Shown in pieces: positions 36,525 through 46,712 of a DNA stretch of 62,069 bases. The stretch spans positions 1 through 62,069 of the forward strand of contig CANRCC010000007.1 of NCBI GenBank assembly GCA_947629025.1, written 5' to 3'. Below the pieces are notes generated by a model, which saw only the letters and a list, made by a program, of their open reading frames with translations, searched no databases and was not told the origin of the DNA. Each line of letters begins with the position of its first letter. The stretch's first letter is position 1. Made by a program: the position numbers and the translations under genes. The stretch comes from an uncultured Bacilli bacterium. GTDB taxonomy: Bacteria; Bacillota_I; Bacilli_A; RF39; UBA660.

Positions 36525-37538
36525 TTAATTATTTAGTATTTCTTTTACAAATTTACCAGATTCTGATAAATATATATCATCTATCTTATCTTCTTTTGCA
36601 CCTGGAAGAAAAAATGCTGATGATTCATTTTTATCTGATAGTGACCAGTTAGCCCATGATAAATTATTCTCATCCATAAAATCTACCCATTTTTTTGCTT
36701 CATCTAGATAAACTCCACCATTACCTGACGCATCACTTACTCCCCATTCTGATACAAATATTGGTATTTTATTTAATGCTTCTTTTACTCTTTGCCTTAA
36801 ATCTTCTTTATGAGTTCCTGCATAAAAGTGAAAAGCATACATTACATTTTTATCATTTATTGGATTATTTGCTGCTTTATCAACCTCTTGACTCCAAGTT
36901 GGTGTACCAACTATTATTATTGAATCTTTACTATTTTCTCTTATAACACTTATTACCTCTTCGGCATATGGTTTTATATTTCCTTCCCATGTAATATTTC
37001 CATTTGGTTCATTACAAATTTCATAAATAACATTTGGATAATCTTTATATTTATAACTTATCTCACTAAAAAATTCTTTTGCCTCATCTTTATACATCAT
37101 AGGATCATTATCACTTAGTATATGCCAATCTATTATTACATACATATCTAATTTTATAGCATTATCAATAATTTCTATTGCTTTATTTTTTAAACTTTTA
37201 TCTTGTATATATCCATTTTCACTTGTATACATTGCAACTCTAATTAAATTACTATTTAAATCTTCTTTTAGACTTTTAATCATATTATAATTAGCAAAAT
37301 TAAAATACCATTGTATTCCATGAGTACTCATTCCTCTTAATCTTACTTTTTCATTATCTTCATTTACAAGTGTATTATCTTGTATATGTAACCATCCTAA
37401 ATCATTTTTTGTCATTTTCTCTTTTACCTCTTCTTTTGTACTTTTATTTATTTGTTTTTCTTCTATAGTATTTTTTCTAAAAACTATACAAAATACAGCA
37501 ATACTAATTAATATTATAAATATCAATATCTTTTTCAT
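36525..37538 (-). CDS. Secreted or membrane-anchored glycoside hydrolase family 5 (cellulase-like)
   Basis: It has 337 residues from the ATG at 37536-37538 with AGGTGAT. Residues 1-20 ([20 protein letters not shown]) are an N-terminal anchor or signal. The (beta/alpha)8 barrel shows [18 protein letters not shown], the acid/base in YEICNEPNG near residue 173 and the nucleophile in IFVSEWGVS near residue 260. GH5 enzymes cut beta-glucans, mannans or related plant polysaccharides. It overlaps no other gene and lies just after the guanine deaminase gene, 14 bases away. Confidence 0.9.
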   Translation of the reverse strand: MKKILIFIILISIAVFCIVFRKNTIEEKQINKSTKEEVKEKMTKNDLGWLHIQDNTLVNEDNEKVRLRGMSTHGIQWYFNFANYNMIKSLKEDLNSNLIRVAMYTSENGYIQDKSLKNKAIEIIDNAIKLDMYVIIDWHILSDNDPMMYKDEAKEFFSEISYKYKDYPNVIYEICNEPNGNITWEGNIKPYAEEVISVIRENSKDSIIIVGTPTWSQEVDKAANNPINDKNVMYAFHFYAGTHKEDLRQRVKEALNKIPIFVSEWGVSDASGNGGVYLDEAKKWVDFMDENNLSWANWSLSDKNESSAFFLPGAKEDKIDDIYLSESGKFVKEILNN

Positions 37539-37551
37539 ATTATCACCTACA

Positions 37552-38010
37552 TTAATATATGATTCCGTTTTCTTTTTCATATTTTTTCATAATCTTTAAA
37601 CATTCTTCTCTATCAATTTGTTTTAAATCAATAATTTTATTATTTCCTTTTATAAATTCATAAATATCATTATCTCTAAAACCTATATCTGAAGCATCCT
37701 CTTTTGTACAAGCATAATATACTTTTTTTATATTTGCCCAAATTATAGCAGATAAACACATTGGACATGGTTCACAAGTTGTATATAATGTGCATCCATC
37801 TAAACTACTTGTTTTTAATTTTTTACATGCCTTTCTTATTGCTACAATTTCAGCATGTGCAGTTGGATCTTTCTTTTTAATAACTTTATTATTTCCCTTT
37901 GCAATTATATTTGAGTTTTTATCTACTATAACTGCACCAAAAGGTCCTCCCTCTTTTTTTGTTATTCCTCTTAAAGAAGCATCTTTAGCAAGTTTTATAT
38001 ATTTATTCAT
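37552..38010 (-). CDS. guaD: Guanine deaminase, CDA-fold
   Basis: It has 152 residues. [19 protein letters not shown], the zinc ligands His52 in HAEIVAI with catalytic Glu54, and Cys81/Cys84 in CEPCPMC define the deaminase site. [21 protein letters not shown] matches the B. subtilis GuaD type rather than TadA. It converts guanine to xanthine for purine salvage. Starts at GAGAGGATG-spaced ATG. Confidence 0.82.
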   Translation of the reverse strand: MNKYIKLAKDASLRGITKKEGGPFGAVIVDKNSNIIAKGNNKVIKKKDPTAHAEIVAIRKACKKLKTSSLDGCTLYTTCEPCPMCLSAIIWANIKKVYYACTKEDASDIGFRDNDIYEFIKGNNKIIDLKQIDREECLKIMKKYEKENGIIY

Positions 38011-38067
38011 TTTATCATCCTCTCAAATATGATTATAACAAAAATTCATTAATTGATAAATAAAAAG

Positions 38068-38087
38068 ATGATATATTTCTATATCAT
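38068..38087 (-). terminator. Terminator of superoxide dismutase gene
   Basis: ATGATATA and TATATCAT pair; TTTTTATTT follows in the minus direction. Confidence 0.6.
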
Positions 38088-38678
38088 ATATATATTATTG
38101 TACCTATTATTTACAACATTAAAATCAAGTATATAAAACAGATTTCTAATATATTCTTTTTTGTTTGTATTATACTGAAGATAATAAGAATGTTCCCACA
38201 TATCTATAACAAGAAGTGGAATAAAATCAATCAAAGTAAGATCTTGGTGCTTTTCAATCTGAATTATTAATAATTTATCTAAATATCTATCATATCCAAA
38301 TACTACCCAGCCAGGACCCTCTACATTTAACAAAGATGAATTTAATTCATCTATAAATGCATCATATGATCCAAAATCTTTTTTTATATGATTAACTATT
38401 TCCTTACTTAATAAAGTCTTATTAGGCATTGGAGTTAAATTTTCAAAAAATAAGCTATGTAAAATATAAGCATTTGCAGTAAAAGCTAATCTTTTTGATA
38501 AATTTTGTATATTATCAAAATTACTATTTTTTCTATTATTATTAAATTCATCCATTATCTTATTTAAATTATCTGTATATGCTTTATATAATACATTATA
38601 ATGATAATTAAACATATCACTATCATAATAAGGTTCTAAATCTTTATAATCATATTTTAGCTTTATCATTTCATACAT
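38079..38678 (-). CDS. Iron/manganese superoxide dismutase, divergent
   Basis: It has 199 residues from the ATG at 38676-38678 with AGGTG; an earlier in-frame GTG is in the Shine-Dalgarno. All four metal ligands can be placed: His26 (NYHYN), His74 (ILHSLFF), Asp159 and His163 (IDMWEHSYY). GPGWVVFGYD corresponds to the GSGW motif. It converts superoxide to peroxide and oxygen. The rest of the sequence is far from typical SodA/SodB, with Tyr/Asn-rich substitutions, so metal preference cannot be given. Confidence 0.85.
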   Translation of the reverse strand: MYEMIKLKYDYKDLEPYYDSDMFNYHYNVLYKAYTDNLNKIMDEFNNNRKNSNFDNIQNLSKRLAFTANAYILHSLFFENLTPMPNKTLLSKEIVNHIKKDFGSYDAFIDELNSSLLNVEGPGWVVFGYDRYLDKLLIIQIEKHQDLTLIDFIPLLVIDMWEHSYYLQYNTNKKEYIRNLFYILDFNVVNNRYNNIYMI

Positions 38679-38748
38679 AATTTTCACCTAGTTAAATATA
38701 TGAAATAAAATTAAAAAAGAATACATATACATGTAATCCTTTAAAATA

Positions 38749-40833
38749 TTATTGAAATACAAAAGATAGCTTACCATCTTCTTCTAATTTTAATTTAGCA
38801 GAAAACTCTTTATTATTTTTAGATATAAATCCTTTTATATCACTAGATATTTTATTATCAAGTATCTCTTTAGCAATATTTTTATTTATTACTCTTTTAC
38901 AAATATTCATACTTATCTTAAAATTACACCCATCTTTATAACCTGTGCATCCATAATTATATTTCCCTTTTATAACATCTTTTCCACATAATGGACATTT
39001 TCCAATATAATCTTTATAAAACCCAGTATCAAATTCAGGATTATTTTTATCAAATACTTCACTTATTTCATTTTCTGCTAATTGTACTACATCACAGACC
39101 CTTATATTTCCTTTATAAACTTGTTTTAAACCTTTACCAAGTTCACTAGTTTTATATTTATCCATACTTATATTCATATTTGATAAAGATTCAATTAGAT
39201 ACTTACCTTCTGGAAGTATATAATATACATCTTTTTTAAGTTCAATATATTTACTATTAATAGCATTATTTATAATACCTGTTCTTGTTGCTTCTGTACC
39301 AAGTTCAAGACCCTCAAATATTGCTTTATAATCTTCTGTATCATCATCGTCTTCTTCATTTAACTTTGCTTTATCTTCTTTAAATGGATTTTTCAAATAG
39401 TTATTAAGAGTTTCAATAGTATAATGTTTTGGTGCTGATTTTTTCTTTTCTTTTGGAATAAAATTAATATTTATTTCATCAGAAATATTTAGATTTGGAA
39501 GAACTTTATCATTTTTATTATATTCATCATACATAGTCCATCCTTTTTCAATTATTACATTTCCTTTTAATATAAATTCTTCTTTTTCACCTAGTTTTAT
39601 TTTTATTTCAGTTTTTTCAATCTTACAATCTTCACTACAAAATACTGCGACAAATCTTCTCATAACTGCAGTATAAACCTTAATCTCATCTTCTGTCATA
39701 TTTTCTTTTTTTGGTATTTTATATGTTGGAGTTAATGCAGAATGTGATTCTATTTTACTATCATCAAATATAGTTTTTTTATCTTTAAATTTTACTTTAT
39801 ATCCTAAATTAGATACTACACTTAATATTTCTTTTACTTTTTCTTTTTCATTAGTTGCTAAATACTCTGAATTTGTTCTTGGATATGTCAAATAACCCTC
39901 TTCATATAATTTTTGTACTATAGCAAGTGATTTATCCATAGGCATTTTATACTTTTTACCTAAATAGTTTTGAAGTTTAGTTAATGAGTAAAGTTTACCT
40001 GGCATAAGAGTATCTTTTTTAATAGTCTTATCTACTACTATTGCTTTTTCTTTATTATATTCATCACATAATTTTTTTGCATTTTCTAATTTTTCTTTAT
40101 CAAATTTTTCTTTAGAATTAAGTTCTATTTCTTCTCCATTTGTTTTTTGATTACTTACTATACCATAATAAATATCTGGAACAAATTCTTCTATTTGTTT
40201 ATCTCTATCATATATTGCTTTTACAATAGGAACTATTACTCTTCCTACTCTAAGAAGTGTACCTGTTTTTAATGTTGCATACCTAGTTAAATTAACACCA
40301 TAAAGCCAATCAACATATGTTCTTGCAAATCCCTCATTTGCCAAATTATCATATTCTTTTTCATCTTTCATATTATTTAATGCTTCATTTACAGTTTTTG
40401 ATGTTTGATCTTTAAGCCAAAGTCTAACTTGTTTTTTATTACTTTTAAGAGAGTTATTTATACATAATCTAACTATTATTTCTCCCTCTCTATCTGAGTC
40501 TCCTGCATTAACAACAGTATCTACATCATCTCTATTTATTAATTGTTTTATTATATTAAATTGTTTTACAATACCATCATCTGTTTTTTTATTTTGATCT
40601 TTTTTTAAATTAAATTTAAACTCTTTTGGAAAAAAAGGTAAATTATCTATTTTCCATCTTCTATCTTCTAAATTATCATAATCTTCTATATCATAAAGGG
40701 TAAATAAATGACCAAATGCCCATGATACTAAATAATTATCATTTTCAAAATATCCATCTTTTCTCTTCATATTTCCAATTGCGGACACAATATTACGAGC
40801 AAGTGATGGTTTTTCTGCAATTATTAACTTCAT
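38749..40833 (-). CDS. topB: DNA topoisomerase III
   Basis: It has 694 residues. N-terminal Toprim domain with IIAEKPSLARNI and DSDREGE near residue 113; active-site tyrosine in YLTYPRTNSEYL near residue 314; C-terminal zinc-ribbon remnant GKCPLCGKDVIKGKYNYGC. A type IA enzyme that decatenates DNA. Plasmids and integrative elements often carry such a gene, but here the neighbours are chromosomal. AAAGGAGG precedes the ATG, and a hairpin with a U-run follows near 38715-38740. Confidence 0.93.
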   Translation of the reverse strand: MKLIIAEKPSLARNIVSAIGNMKRKDGYFENDNYLVSWAFGHLFTLYDIEDYDNLEDRRWKIDNLPFFPKEFKFNLKKDQNKKTDDGIVKQFNIIKQLINRDDVDTVVNAGDSDREGEIIVRLCINNSLKSNKKQVRLWLKDQTSKTVNEALNNMKDEKEYDNLANEGFARTYVDWLYGVNLTRYATLKTGTLLRVGRVIVPIVKAIYDRDKQIEEFVPDIYYGIVSNQKTNGEEIELNSKEKFDKEKLENAKKLCDEYNKEKAIVVDKTIKKDTLMPGKLYSLTKLQNYLGKKYKMPMDKSLAIVQKLYEEGYLTYPRTNSEYLATNEKEKVKEILSVVSNLGYKVKFKDKKTIFDDSKIESHSALTPTYKIPKKENMTEDEIKVYTAVMRRFVAVFCSEDCKIEKTEIKIKLGEKEEFILKGNVIIEKGWTMYDEYNKNDKVLPNLNISDEININFIPKEKKKSAPKHYTIETLNNYLKNPFKEDKAKLNEEDDDDTEDYKAIFEGLELGTEATRTGIINNAINSKYIELKKDVYYILPEGKYLIESLSNMNISMDKYKTSELGKGLKQVYKGNIRVCDVVQLAENEISEVFDKNNPEFDTGFYKDYIGKCPLCGKDVIKGKYNYGCTGYKDGCNFKISMNICKRVINKNIAKEILDNKISSDIKGFISKNNKEFSAKLKLEEDGKLSFVFQ

Positions 40834-40941
40834 ATATTTACCTCCTTTATTAATTTTAATATATATTATTTAAAATCTCAAGACTAATATTATTACATAA
40901 GTTTTCATATTTAGTTAATAATAACTTTAAGGGAGGATATT

Positions 40942-41379
40942 ATGAAAGAAAATTATGAACTAATTATGCATATTTATGAAGATGCTCAAATGGCTTGTTA
41001 TACACTTTGCAAATTAATAGAAGATTTAAAAGAAAAAGATAACAAAATAAAAAAGACTTTAGAAGACATATTAAAAGAATATACATATTATGAAAATGAG
41101 TCTAAAAAAATATTAGAAGAAAATAAAATTGAACTAAAAGAAAAAGGATTAATGAGTAAAATGATGGCTAGTAAAGGAATTAAAAAAGAAGTAAAAAAAG
41201 ATAATAGTGATTCAGCTATTGCAGAACTTTTAATACAAGGAATATCTATGGGAAGCTTAGATATGGACAAAAAAATAAGTTCTTATGAAAAAGATACAGA
41301 AAAGAAATATATTAAATTTGCTAAAGACTTTTTAAAATTTCAAGAAAAAACTATATCTAATTTAAAAAAATACCTTTAA
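40942..41379 (+). CDS. Hypothetical four-helix (ferritin-like?) protein
   Basis: It has 145 residues with GGGAGG before the ATG. Long amphipathic helices rich in Glu and Lys (ELIMHIYEDAQMACYTLCKL, ENESKKILEENKIELKEKGL) and no membrane segment suggest a ferritin-like or DUF2383-like bundle, but iron ligands cannot be placed with certainty. Divergent from topB; its last four bases overlap the tail of the opposing DUF305 gene. Confidence 0.6.
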   Translation: MKENYELIMHIYEDAQMACYTLCKLIEDLKEKDNKIKKTLEDILKEYTYYENESKKILEENKIELKEKGLMSKMMASKGIKKEVKKDNSDSAIAELLIQGISMGSLDMDKKISSYEKDTEKKYIKFAKDFLKFQEKTISNLKKYL

Positions 41380-41954
41380 TATTTAAAGGCATTTTTATTT
41401 AGGTTATATTGTACTTGTTTTAAAATCTTAATACTTTCATTTTCTTGAACAATAATATTATTAGCAAGCATTCTAAGTCTTGGATCAATTGGATATTTTA
41501 ATAAATTTTGACACATCTTAATCGCACCTTCATGATGAGGTATCATTTCATATATAAAATCTAAATTTATATCAATTGTTGTTTTGCTATTTCTCATTTC
41601 ATTTACCATATTTTGTACTATCTTAAAATATTTTTTAAAATAATTATTAACTTGTTTTTCAATATTTGCATAAGGTATCGTAGTATCTCCTATTTTTTGC
41701 ATAGTTTCTATTTCGTTTTTTTGTATAGTTATTATAGTATTTGCTATATCAATTAGTGGTCTATAATATGTATAATTAAGTAAATTTTCACACATATAAA
41801 TTGCTGCTATATGGTGTGGTATCATACATCTTATAAAATCTATTGTTATATTATTTGTAGTTGTTGTAATTCTCATTTCATTAGACATATTATATAGTAT
41901 CTCATTAAACCTAGCTAAATAATAATTAGCATTTATTTCATTTTGATAGTTCAT
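41376..41954 (-). CDS. Tandem DUF305 protein
   Basis: It has 192 residues made of two copies of the DUF305 core. First half: FIRCMIPHHIAAIYMCENLL; second half: FIYEMIPHHEGAIKMCQNLL. The MIPHH...A...M pattern is the proposed metal-binding signature of the family, linked in some bacteria to copper handling. No signal peptide is seen, which is unusual for the often secreted family. Stop codons of this gene and 40942-41379 overlap tail to tail inside a shared hairpin. Confidence 0.82.
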   Translation of the reverse strand: MNYQNEINANYYLARFNEILYNMSNEMRITTTTNNITIDFIRCMIPHHIAAIYMCENLLNYTYYRPLIDIANTIITIQKNEIETMQKIGDTTIPYANIEKQVNNYFKKYFKIVQNMVNEMRNSKTTIDINLDFIYEMIPHHEGAIKMCQNLLKYPIDPRLRMLANNIIVQENESIKILKQVQYNLNKNAFKY

Positions 41955-42122
41955 TGTACCACCCTAATCTTCTAATCTTACTAATATATAATATTAAAAT
42001 ATTAGAAAATTAATACAAATTATTAAAACATTACATTATTATTTTTTATTTCATAATAAGATATAAACATATGACCCAAACATTTTCTTAGTTTTTCCAT
42101 ATTATACTATGAGGTAAAATTT

Positions 42123-42656
42123 ATGTTTGTAGAGGCAATTATAACTGCAATTATTGTAAGTATAGATGGATTTTTTTCAGGATTTGCTGTTGGATTAAAG
42201 AAAACAAAAATAAATATTAAAAAATTACTTATAATAGCAATTATACCAATAATTATGGCTATGCCAATTATGCTTATAGGAAATGTTGTTAGTGAATTTA
42301 TAAATAGTAATATTGCAAATTATATTGGATTTTCTCTATTTATATTTCTTGCAATATCTTCTTTTATAAATATAAGAAAAAATAAAGATACTAACGATTA
42401 TGAAAATAATATTAATCTAACAAATAGTATTATTATAGGATTTACAATTGGTATAGATTCATCTATTAGTGCTTTTTCATTAGCACTTATGCATCATAAT
42501 CCATTCATTACTCCATTCTATTTTGGTATTACACATGGAATATTAATATGGTTAGGTAATAGAATTTCATTAAGTAATAAGATATCTAATATACATAAAA
42601 TTGAATATTTAAGTCCAATATTATTTACAATAATTGCATTTACTAGAATATTTTAA
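42123..42656 (+). CDS. MntP/YtaF-like manganese efflux or sporulation membrane protein
   Basis: It has 177 residues with six membrane helices. The two inverted repeats each carry a conserved acidic turn: VSIDGFFSGFAVG at residues about 12-24 and IGIDSSISAFSLAL near residue 110. This is the DUF204 pattern of MntP manganese exporters and of YtaF. GAGGT precedes the ATG. A divergent promoter region separates it from the DUF305 gene. Confidence 0.78.
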   Translation: MFVEAIITAIIVSIDGFFSGFAVGLKKTKINIKKLLIIAIIPIIMAMPIMLIGNVVSEFINSNIANYIGFSLFIFLAISSFINIRKNKDTNDYENNINLTNSIIIGFTIGIDSSISAFSLALMHHNPFITPFYFGITHGILIWLGNRISLSNKISNIHKIEYLSPILFTIIAFTRIF

Positions 42657-42660
42657 AAAA

Positions 42661-42675
42661 AGAACATAATGTTCT
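42661..42675. terminator. Bidirectional terminator
   Basis: AGAACATAATGTTCT is flanked by A and T runs on both sides and serves the converging MntP-like and hydrogenase genes. Confidence 0.75.
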
Positions 42676-42679
42676 TTTT

Positions 42680-44026
42680 TTATGATGTTTGTTTTACTTT
42701 TTCTTTTAAGTCTGATTTATCTTTATACTTAGTATGAAGTAATTTATTAGATATATTACTTAATGGATTATTTAAATATTCTTTATATACTCTAATAATA
42801 TCTGGATTTTCATGTGCATATCTAAGATTATCTTGCTTATCTCTTTTATATAATGAATCTATTCTCTTTTGTTTTTGGTTTATCTCTTCACTAGGTAAAA
42901 GCTTAGGTTGCCCTCCACCACCTACACATCCTCCTTGACAATTCATAATTTCAATATAATTATATTTTGATTTACCATTTTTAACATCTTCTAATATAGG
43001 TAATGCGTCTTTCATTTTATGTACTACTGCGATATTAAATTCTATGCCATTTATATTAATGCTTGATTCTTTTACATTATCCATTCCACTAATATTTTTA
43101 AATTCAATATTTTTTAATTTTTTACCTGTTAATATATAATTTACCTCTCTTAATGCTGCTTGCATAACTCCACCAGTATTACCAAATATCATTCCAGAGC
43201 CTGTACCCTCAGATAATAATGGATCAAAATCACTATCCTTTAAATTAACAAAATCAATATTTTCATTTTTTATTATATCTGCTAATTCACTTGCAGTTAT
43301 AACTAAATCTGTACCTGTTATTTCATCTTTTGTTATCTCATATTTTTTTGATGTACAAGGTGTAATTGCAACTGTAAATATATCTTTTTTATCTAGATTA
43401 TTTTTCATAGAAAAATAATTTTTTACTATCTCACCTTGCATACCTATTGGACTTTTACAAGTTGATAAATTAGGTAAAAGTTCTGGATAAAATATCTCAG
43501 CATATTTTACCCAAGATGGACAACAACTTGTAAACATAGGTAATACACCATTATTTTTTATTCTACTTATTAATTCATTTGCTTCTTCCATAATTGTTAA
43601 ATCTGCTGCAAAAGTTACATCAAAAACATAATCAAATCCTAATTTTCTAAGTGAAGTTACAAGTTTACCTTGAATGAATTCTCCTTTTTCTAAACCAAAT
43701 TCATCTCCTATTGAAACCCTAACAGCAGGAGATGTATATGCGACTAATACCTTTTTATTTTCTTTTGCTTGCTTTAATTTTTCAGTAGAACTTTTAGGTA
43801 CTATGCATCCTACTGGACAAAACTGTATACATTGACCACAATTAACGCATAATTTACCATCACATATATCATCTATTCCCTCTCTTTGTTGACATATATT
43901 TTTACACATTCCACAATCTATACAATTTTTTTCAATTCTTTCTATAGATGGATTATCTTTAGAAATTTTTATAGCATTTTGAAGTTTCTTATCATTATCT
44001 AATCCATTTATATATTTACTATCCAT
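42680..44026 (-). CDS. Monomeric [FeFe] hydrogenase
   Basis: It has 448 residues. Two 4Fe-4S clusters: CIDCGMCKNIC (about 36-46) and CVNCGQCIQFCPVGC. H-cluster motifs: TSCCPSWVK near 166, TPCTSKKYE near 224 (usually MPCxxK) and EIMNCQGGCVGGGGQP near 367 (usually MACxxGC). The small-subunit domain follows (DSLYKRDKQDNLRYAHENP). It interconverts protons and H2 with ferredoxin as electron partner, a sign of fermentative anaerobic life. Maturases HydE, HydF and HydG are not in the window. Confidence 0.9.
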   Translation of the reverse strand: MDSKYINGLDNDKKLQNAIKISKDNPSIERIEKNCIDCGMCKNICQQREGIDDICDGKLCVNCGQCIQFCPVGCIVPKSSTEKLKQAKENKKVLVAYTSPAVRVSIGDEFGLEKGEFIQGKLVTSLRKLGFDYVFDVTFAADLTIMEEANELISRIKNNGVLPMFTSCCPSWVKYAEIFYPELLPNLSTCKSPIGMQGEIVKNYFSMKNNLDKKDIFTVAITPCTSKKYEITKDEITGTDLVITASELADIIKNENIDFVNLKDSDFDPLLSEGTGSGMIFGNTGGVMQAALREVNYILTGKKLKNIEFKNISGMDNVKESSININGIEFNIAVVHKMKDALPILEDVKNGKSKYNYIEIMNCQGGCVGGGGQPKLLPSEEINQKQKRIDSLYKRDKQDNLRYAHENPDIIRVYKEYLNNPLSNISNKLLHTKYKDKSDLKEKVKQTS

Positions 44027-44036
44027 ATATCCTCCA

Positions 44037-45128
44037 CTAACTAATAATATTATTAATATTACTTTTTAAGTCACTTATTAAATAGTCTATATTAAATTTT
44101 ATTAAATTTATTATTATTTCTTTTGATTCTTTATCTATGTCATTTAAATTATTTATTATATTTGATAATTTTCTAAAATCTAATAAATCATTCGCATTAT
44201 ATATCCCATTATTTTCTAGAGAATCAAATATAATTGTTACTGCTTTTTCTCTTTGACTATCATCATATTTATCTAACCACATATTTGTACTTTTTTCAAG
44301 TCTCTTGCTCATTGTACTTAAATTTGAAGAAACTAGTTTATTATCTTTTATTTCCCAGTACATAACACTATGTGCAAGTATATCTATTCTAGAAGATTTT
44401 ATAACTTTATAATTATCATTTTTAAGTAATACCCCTACATAAGAGTAATTTGGTACTATATGTATATATCTATCTTTTATTCTTTTATAATTTTTAGAAT
44501 TTAATTCATTACTTCTAAGTCCAGGACCATCATTATTATATATTAATTTAATTTTTCTTCTTAAATATTTTCTACAATACATACTTGATACAAGTGCTAA
44601 ATTTCCACCTTTTGAATGACCTATTACTATTACATTTTTATCAAATAAACTTATATTTTTATTTAAATATTTTCTTGCACAAGTTTGTGATGGAACAGGA
44701 AACTTATATGACATTTGAAAATCTTCTTTCCATCCACTAATTAAATAATCAGTACCCTCAAAGGCAATAACAGTTAAATCTTTTTTTACTTTAAAACTAA
44801 TAGCACCAAATTGTTTATTATTATCACCTATATAACAATAGCTATATAATAAAACATCTTTATACCTATCACTATTAATGGCTTCTTTTAATACACGATA
44901 AGCATCTATTGCTGATTTTCCATATTTTTTTATAGAATCAAATGAATTATTATCTAAATAAATTTTACCTGCATCATTAAGAGTAATATATTTTCTTTTT
45001 TCTGAAACTATATTACTAAAATTCAAATATGTAAGAGTAGAAAATACTAAATTATCTATTTCATTAAAATCTTCTTCTTCAAAAGTAATATTACTATAAT
45101 TTCTTATATAATTTTTTATATTTGACAT
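44037..45128 (-). CDS. Mbeg1-like lipase/hydrolase (DUF2974)
   Basis: It has 363 residues. The nucleophile elbow is GHSKGGNLAL near residue 171; FEGTDYLISGWKEDFQMSY and NNDGPGL fit the DUF2974 branch of alpha/beta hydrolases. Probably cytoplasmic. Function is not well known in this family. It starts ten bases upstream of hydrogenase in the same direction, so the two may be co-transcribed. Confidence 0.8.
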   Translation of the reverse strand: MSNIKNYIRNYSNITFEEEDFNEIDNLVFSTLTYLNFSNIVSEKRKYITLNDAGKIYLDNNSFDSIKKYGKSAIDAYRVLKEAINSDRYKDVLLYSYCYIGDNNKQFGAISFKVKKDLTVIAFEGTDYLISGWKEDFQMSYKFPVPSQTCARKYLNKNISLFDKNVIVIGHSKGGNLALVSSMYCRKYLRRKIKLIYNNDGPGLRSNELNSKNYKRIKDRYIHIVPNYSYVGVLLKNDNYKVIKSSRIDILAHSVMYWEIKDNKLVSSNLSTMSKRLEKSTNMWLDKYDDSQREKAVTIIFDSLENNGIYNANDLLDFRKLSNIINNLNDIDKESKEIIINLIKFNIDYLISDLKSNINNIIS

Positions 45129-45167
45129 TATTACTCACCTATTAAACTATATTTTATTTATAAATAA

Positions 45168-45190
45168 AATACTTAAGTTTATTAAGTATT
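45168..45190 (-). terminator. Terminator of the flavodoxin-DUF362 transcript
   Basis: AATACTTAA and TTAAGTATT pair and lead into TTTATTTAT, overlapping the DUF362 stop. Confidence 0.65.
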
Positions 45191-46077
45191 TAATCTATAT
45201 TAATTATTTCATATTCTCTTGTTCCAATACCAAGTTTTTCAGCTTCTTCTACTGTATGAATAGCATGTTTTTCATTCATTCTATTTACTAAAGATGCCTT
45301 ACCCTCATCAGTAGAGTTCATAATTTGATCAAAACAACATTGGTCTATAGCAACTGGATCAAGAGAAGCAAATATACCAATATCTTCCATTTCTGGATCA
45401 TGTGGATTAGAATCACAATCACAATCTATTGAAATATTATTCATAACATTTATATATGCCATATTTTCTTTTTTAAAATAATCTACAACTGATTTATCTG
45501 CTTCTGCCATACTTTCTAAAAATCCATCTTGATCATCAGTATGAGACCACATAGCATCTGGATCTGTAGTAATACCAACTGAATGAATCCATGCTTTTCC
45601 ATTTCTTGATGCAACTCCTATACTCATATTTTTAAGAGCGCCTCCAAAACCTCCCATCGCATGACCTTTAAAATGAGATAACATAAGCATTGAATCATAA
45701 TTTTTTATATGTGAACCTACATAATTAACACCATTTAGATGTTTTCCACCATTAATAGGTATTGTAATTTCACCTTCACAATCCATAATGTCACATGATG
45801 CAATTTTTGTAAATCCATGATCTTCTATTGCTTTCATATGATCATCTACATTAAATCTTTTTCCTCTATAAGCAGTACAACATTCAACAATTGTACCATC
45901 TAATTTATTTACAAGTCCCTTTATTAAATTAGGATTTAAAAAATTATGTCCTCCTGGTTCTCCTGTTGATATTTTTACAGCTACTTTACCTTTTAATTCT
46001 TGTCCTAATGCTTCATAAATTTTAATTAAACTTTCACTTGTTATTTCTTTCGTAAAATATACTTTTGCTTTTTCCAT
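45190..46077 (-). CDS. DUF362 family protein
   Basis: It has 295 residues. KISTGEPGGHNFLNP, CCTAYRGKRF, LSHFKGHAMGGFGGALKNMSIG and LDPVAIDQCCFD are typical of DUF362. The C-terminal 4Fe-4S ferredoxin domain found in many members is absent; scattered cysteines (for example DCDCDSN) remain. Probably redox-linked; it follows the flavodoxin gene by 19 bases. Confidence 0.85.
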   Translation of the reverse strand: MEKAKVYFTKEITSESLIKIYEALGQELKGKVAVKISTGEPGGHNFLNPNLIKGLVNKLDGTIVECCTAYRGKRFNVDDHMKAIEDHGFTKIASCDIMDCEGEITIPINGGKHLNGVNYVGSHIKNYDSMLMLSHFKGHAMGGFGGALKNMSIGVASRNGKAWIHSVGITTDPDAMWSHTDDQDGFLESMAEADKSVVDYFKKENMAYINVMNNISIDCDCDSNPHDPEMEDIGIFASLDPVAIDQCCFDQIMNSTDEGKASLVNRMNEKHAIHTVEEAEKLGIGTREYEIINID

Positions 46078-46096
46078 AATAAACTTTCCTTTCTTT

Positions 46097-46615
46097 TTAC
46101 AAAACTGTATTTATCCAGTTTTCAATTTCATTTTTTGAATTATAAACATTACTTCCATAAATTGCACAGCCATCTTTTACATCTGCATTATTACATATTT
46201 TTTTAATTTCGGATACACAATTACCTAAGCCACTACCCTCATGTGTTGTAAATGGCATTATAATCTTACCATCAAAATTTAATTTTTCAAGCTGAGTATA
46301 CATAGCCATTGGAGGATAACCCCACCAAACTGGAGTTCCTATATATATTATATCATAATCATCTATATTGTCTAAGTAATTAACAAGATTTGGCCTTTTA
46401 TTTTCATTTAATTCTTGTTTAGCTACATCGCAACATTCTTTATAACTATATGGATACTTTTTAATAGGCTGAACTCTAAATAAATCAGCATTTGTAATAT
46501 CTTTTATAAATTCTGCCACTACTTCAGTATTACCTTTATCTATATTTCTTATTCCATCTGACATATAATTTTCTCCAGTATGTGAAAAATATATAACTAA
46601 GCTTTTTCTATCCAC
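46097..46615 (-). CDS. Flavodoxin-like protein (GTG start)
   Basis: It has 172 residues. The start is GTG at 46613-46615 with AAGGATG upstream; an overlapping ATG is out of frame. VIYFSHTGENY gives the FMN phosphate loop, and IYIGTPVWWGYPPMAM and FTTHEGSGLGN line the flavin ring. It carries electrons under iron limitation or serves as a reductase partner. Operon with DUF362. Confidence 0.88.
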   Translation of the reverse strand: MDRKSLVIYFSHTGENYMSDGIRNIDKGNTEVVAEFIKDITNADLFRVQPIKKYPYSYKECCDVAKQELNENKRPNLVNYLDNIDDYDIIYIGTPVWWGYPPMAMYTQLEKLNFDGKIIMPFTTHEGSGLGNCVSEIKKICNNADVKDGCAIYGSNVYNSKNEIENWINTVL

Positions 46616-46682
46616 ATTATCATCCTTTCTTACTAGTTAAATTATATTATAAAATAACTAAATTGTTAATACTTTTTTAAAA

Positions 46683-46712
46683 TTAAAACTCTGATTATTT
46701 ATAATTAGAGTC
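46683..46712 (-). terminator. Hairpin left of the toxin locus
   Basis: ACTCTAATTA and TAATCAGAGT pair around a short AT loop (46690-46712) and are followed in the minus direction by TTTTAATTTT. It could stop minus-strand transcription coming from the antitoxin or tRNA-Met side before the flavodoxin gene. Confidence 0.45.

Noticed and set aside
38749-40833. topB as sign of a plasmid or integrative element
   Set aside because: No relaxase, coupling protein, integrase or replication gene is near; a chromosomal topoisomerase III is common.
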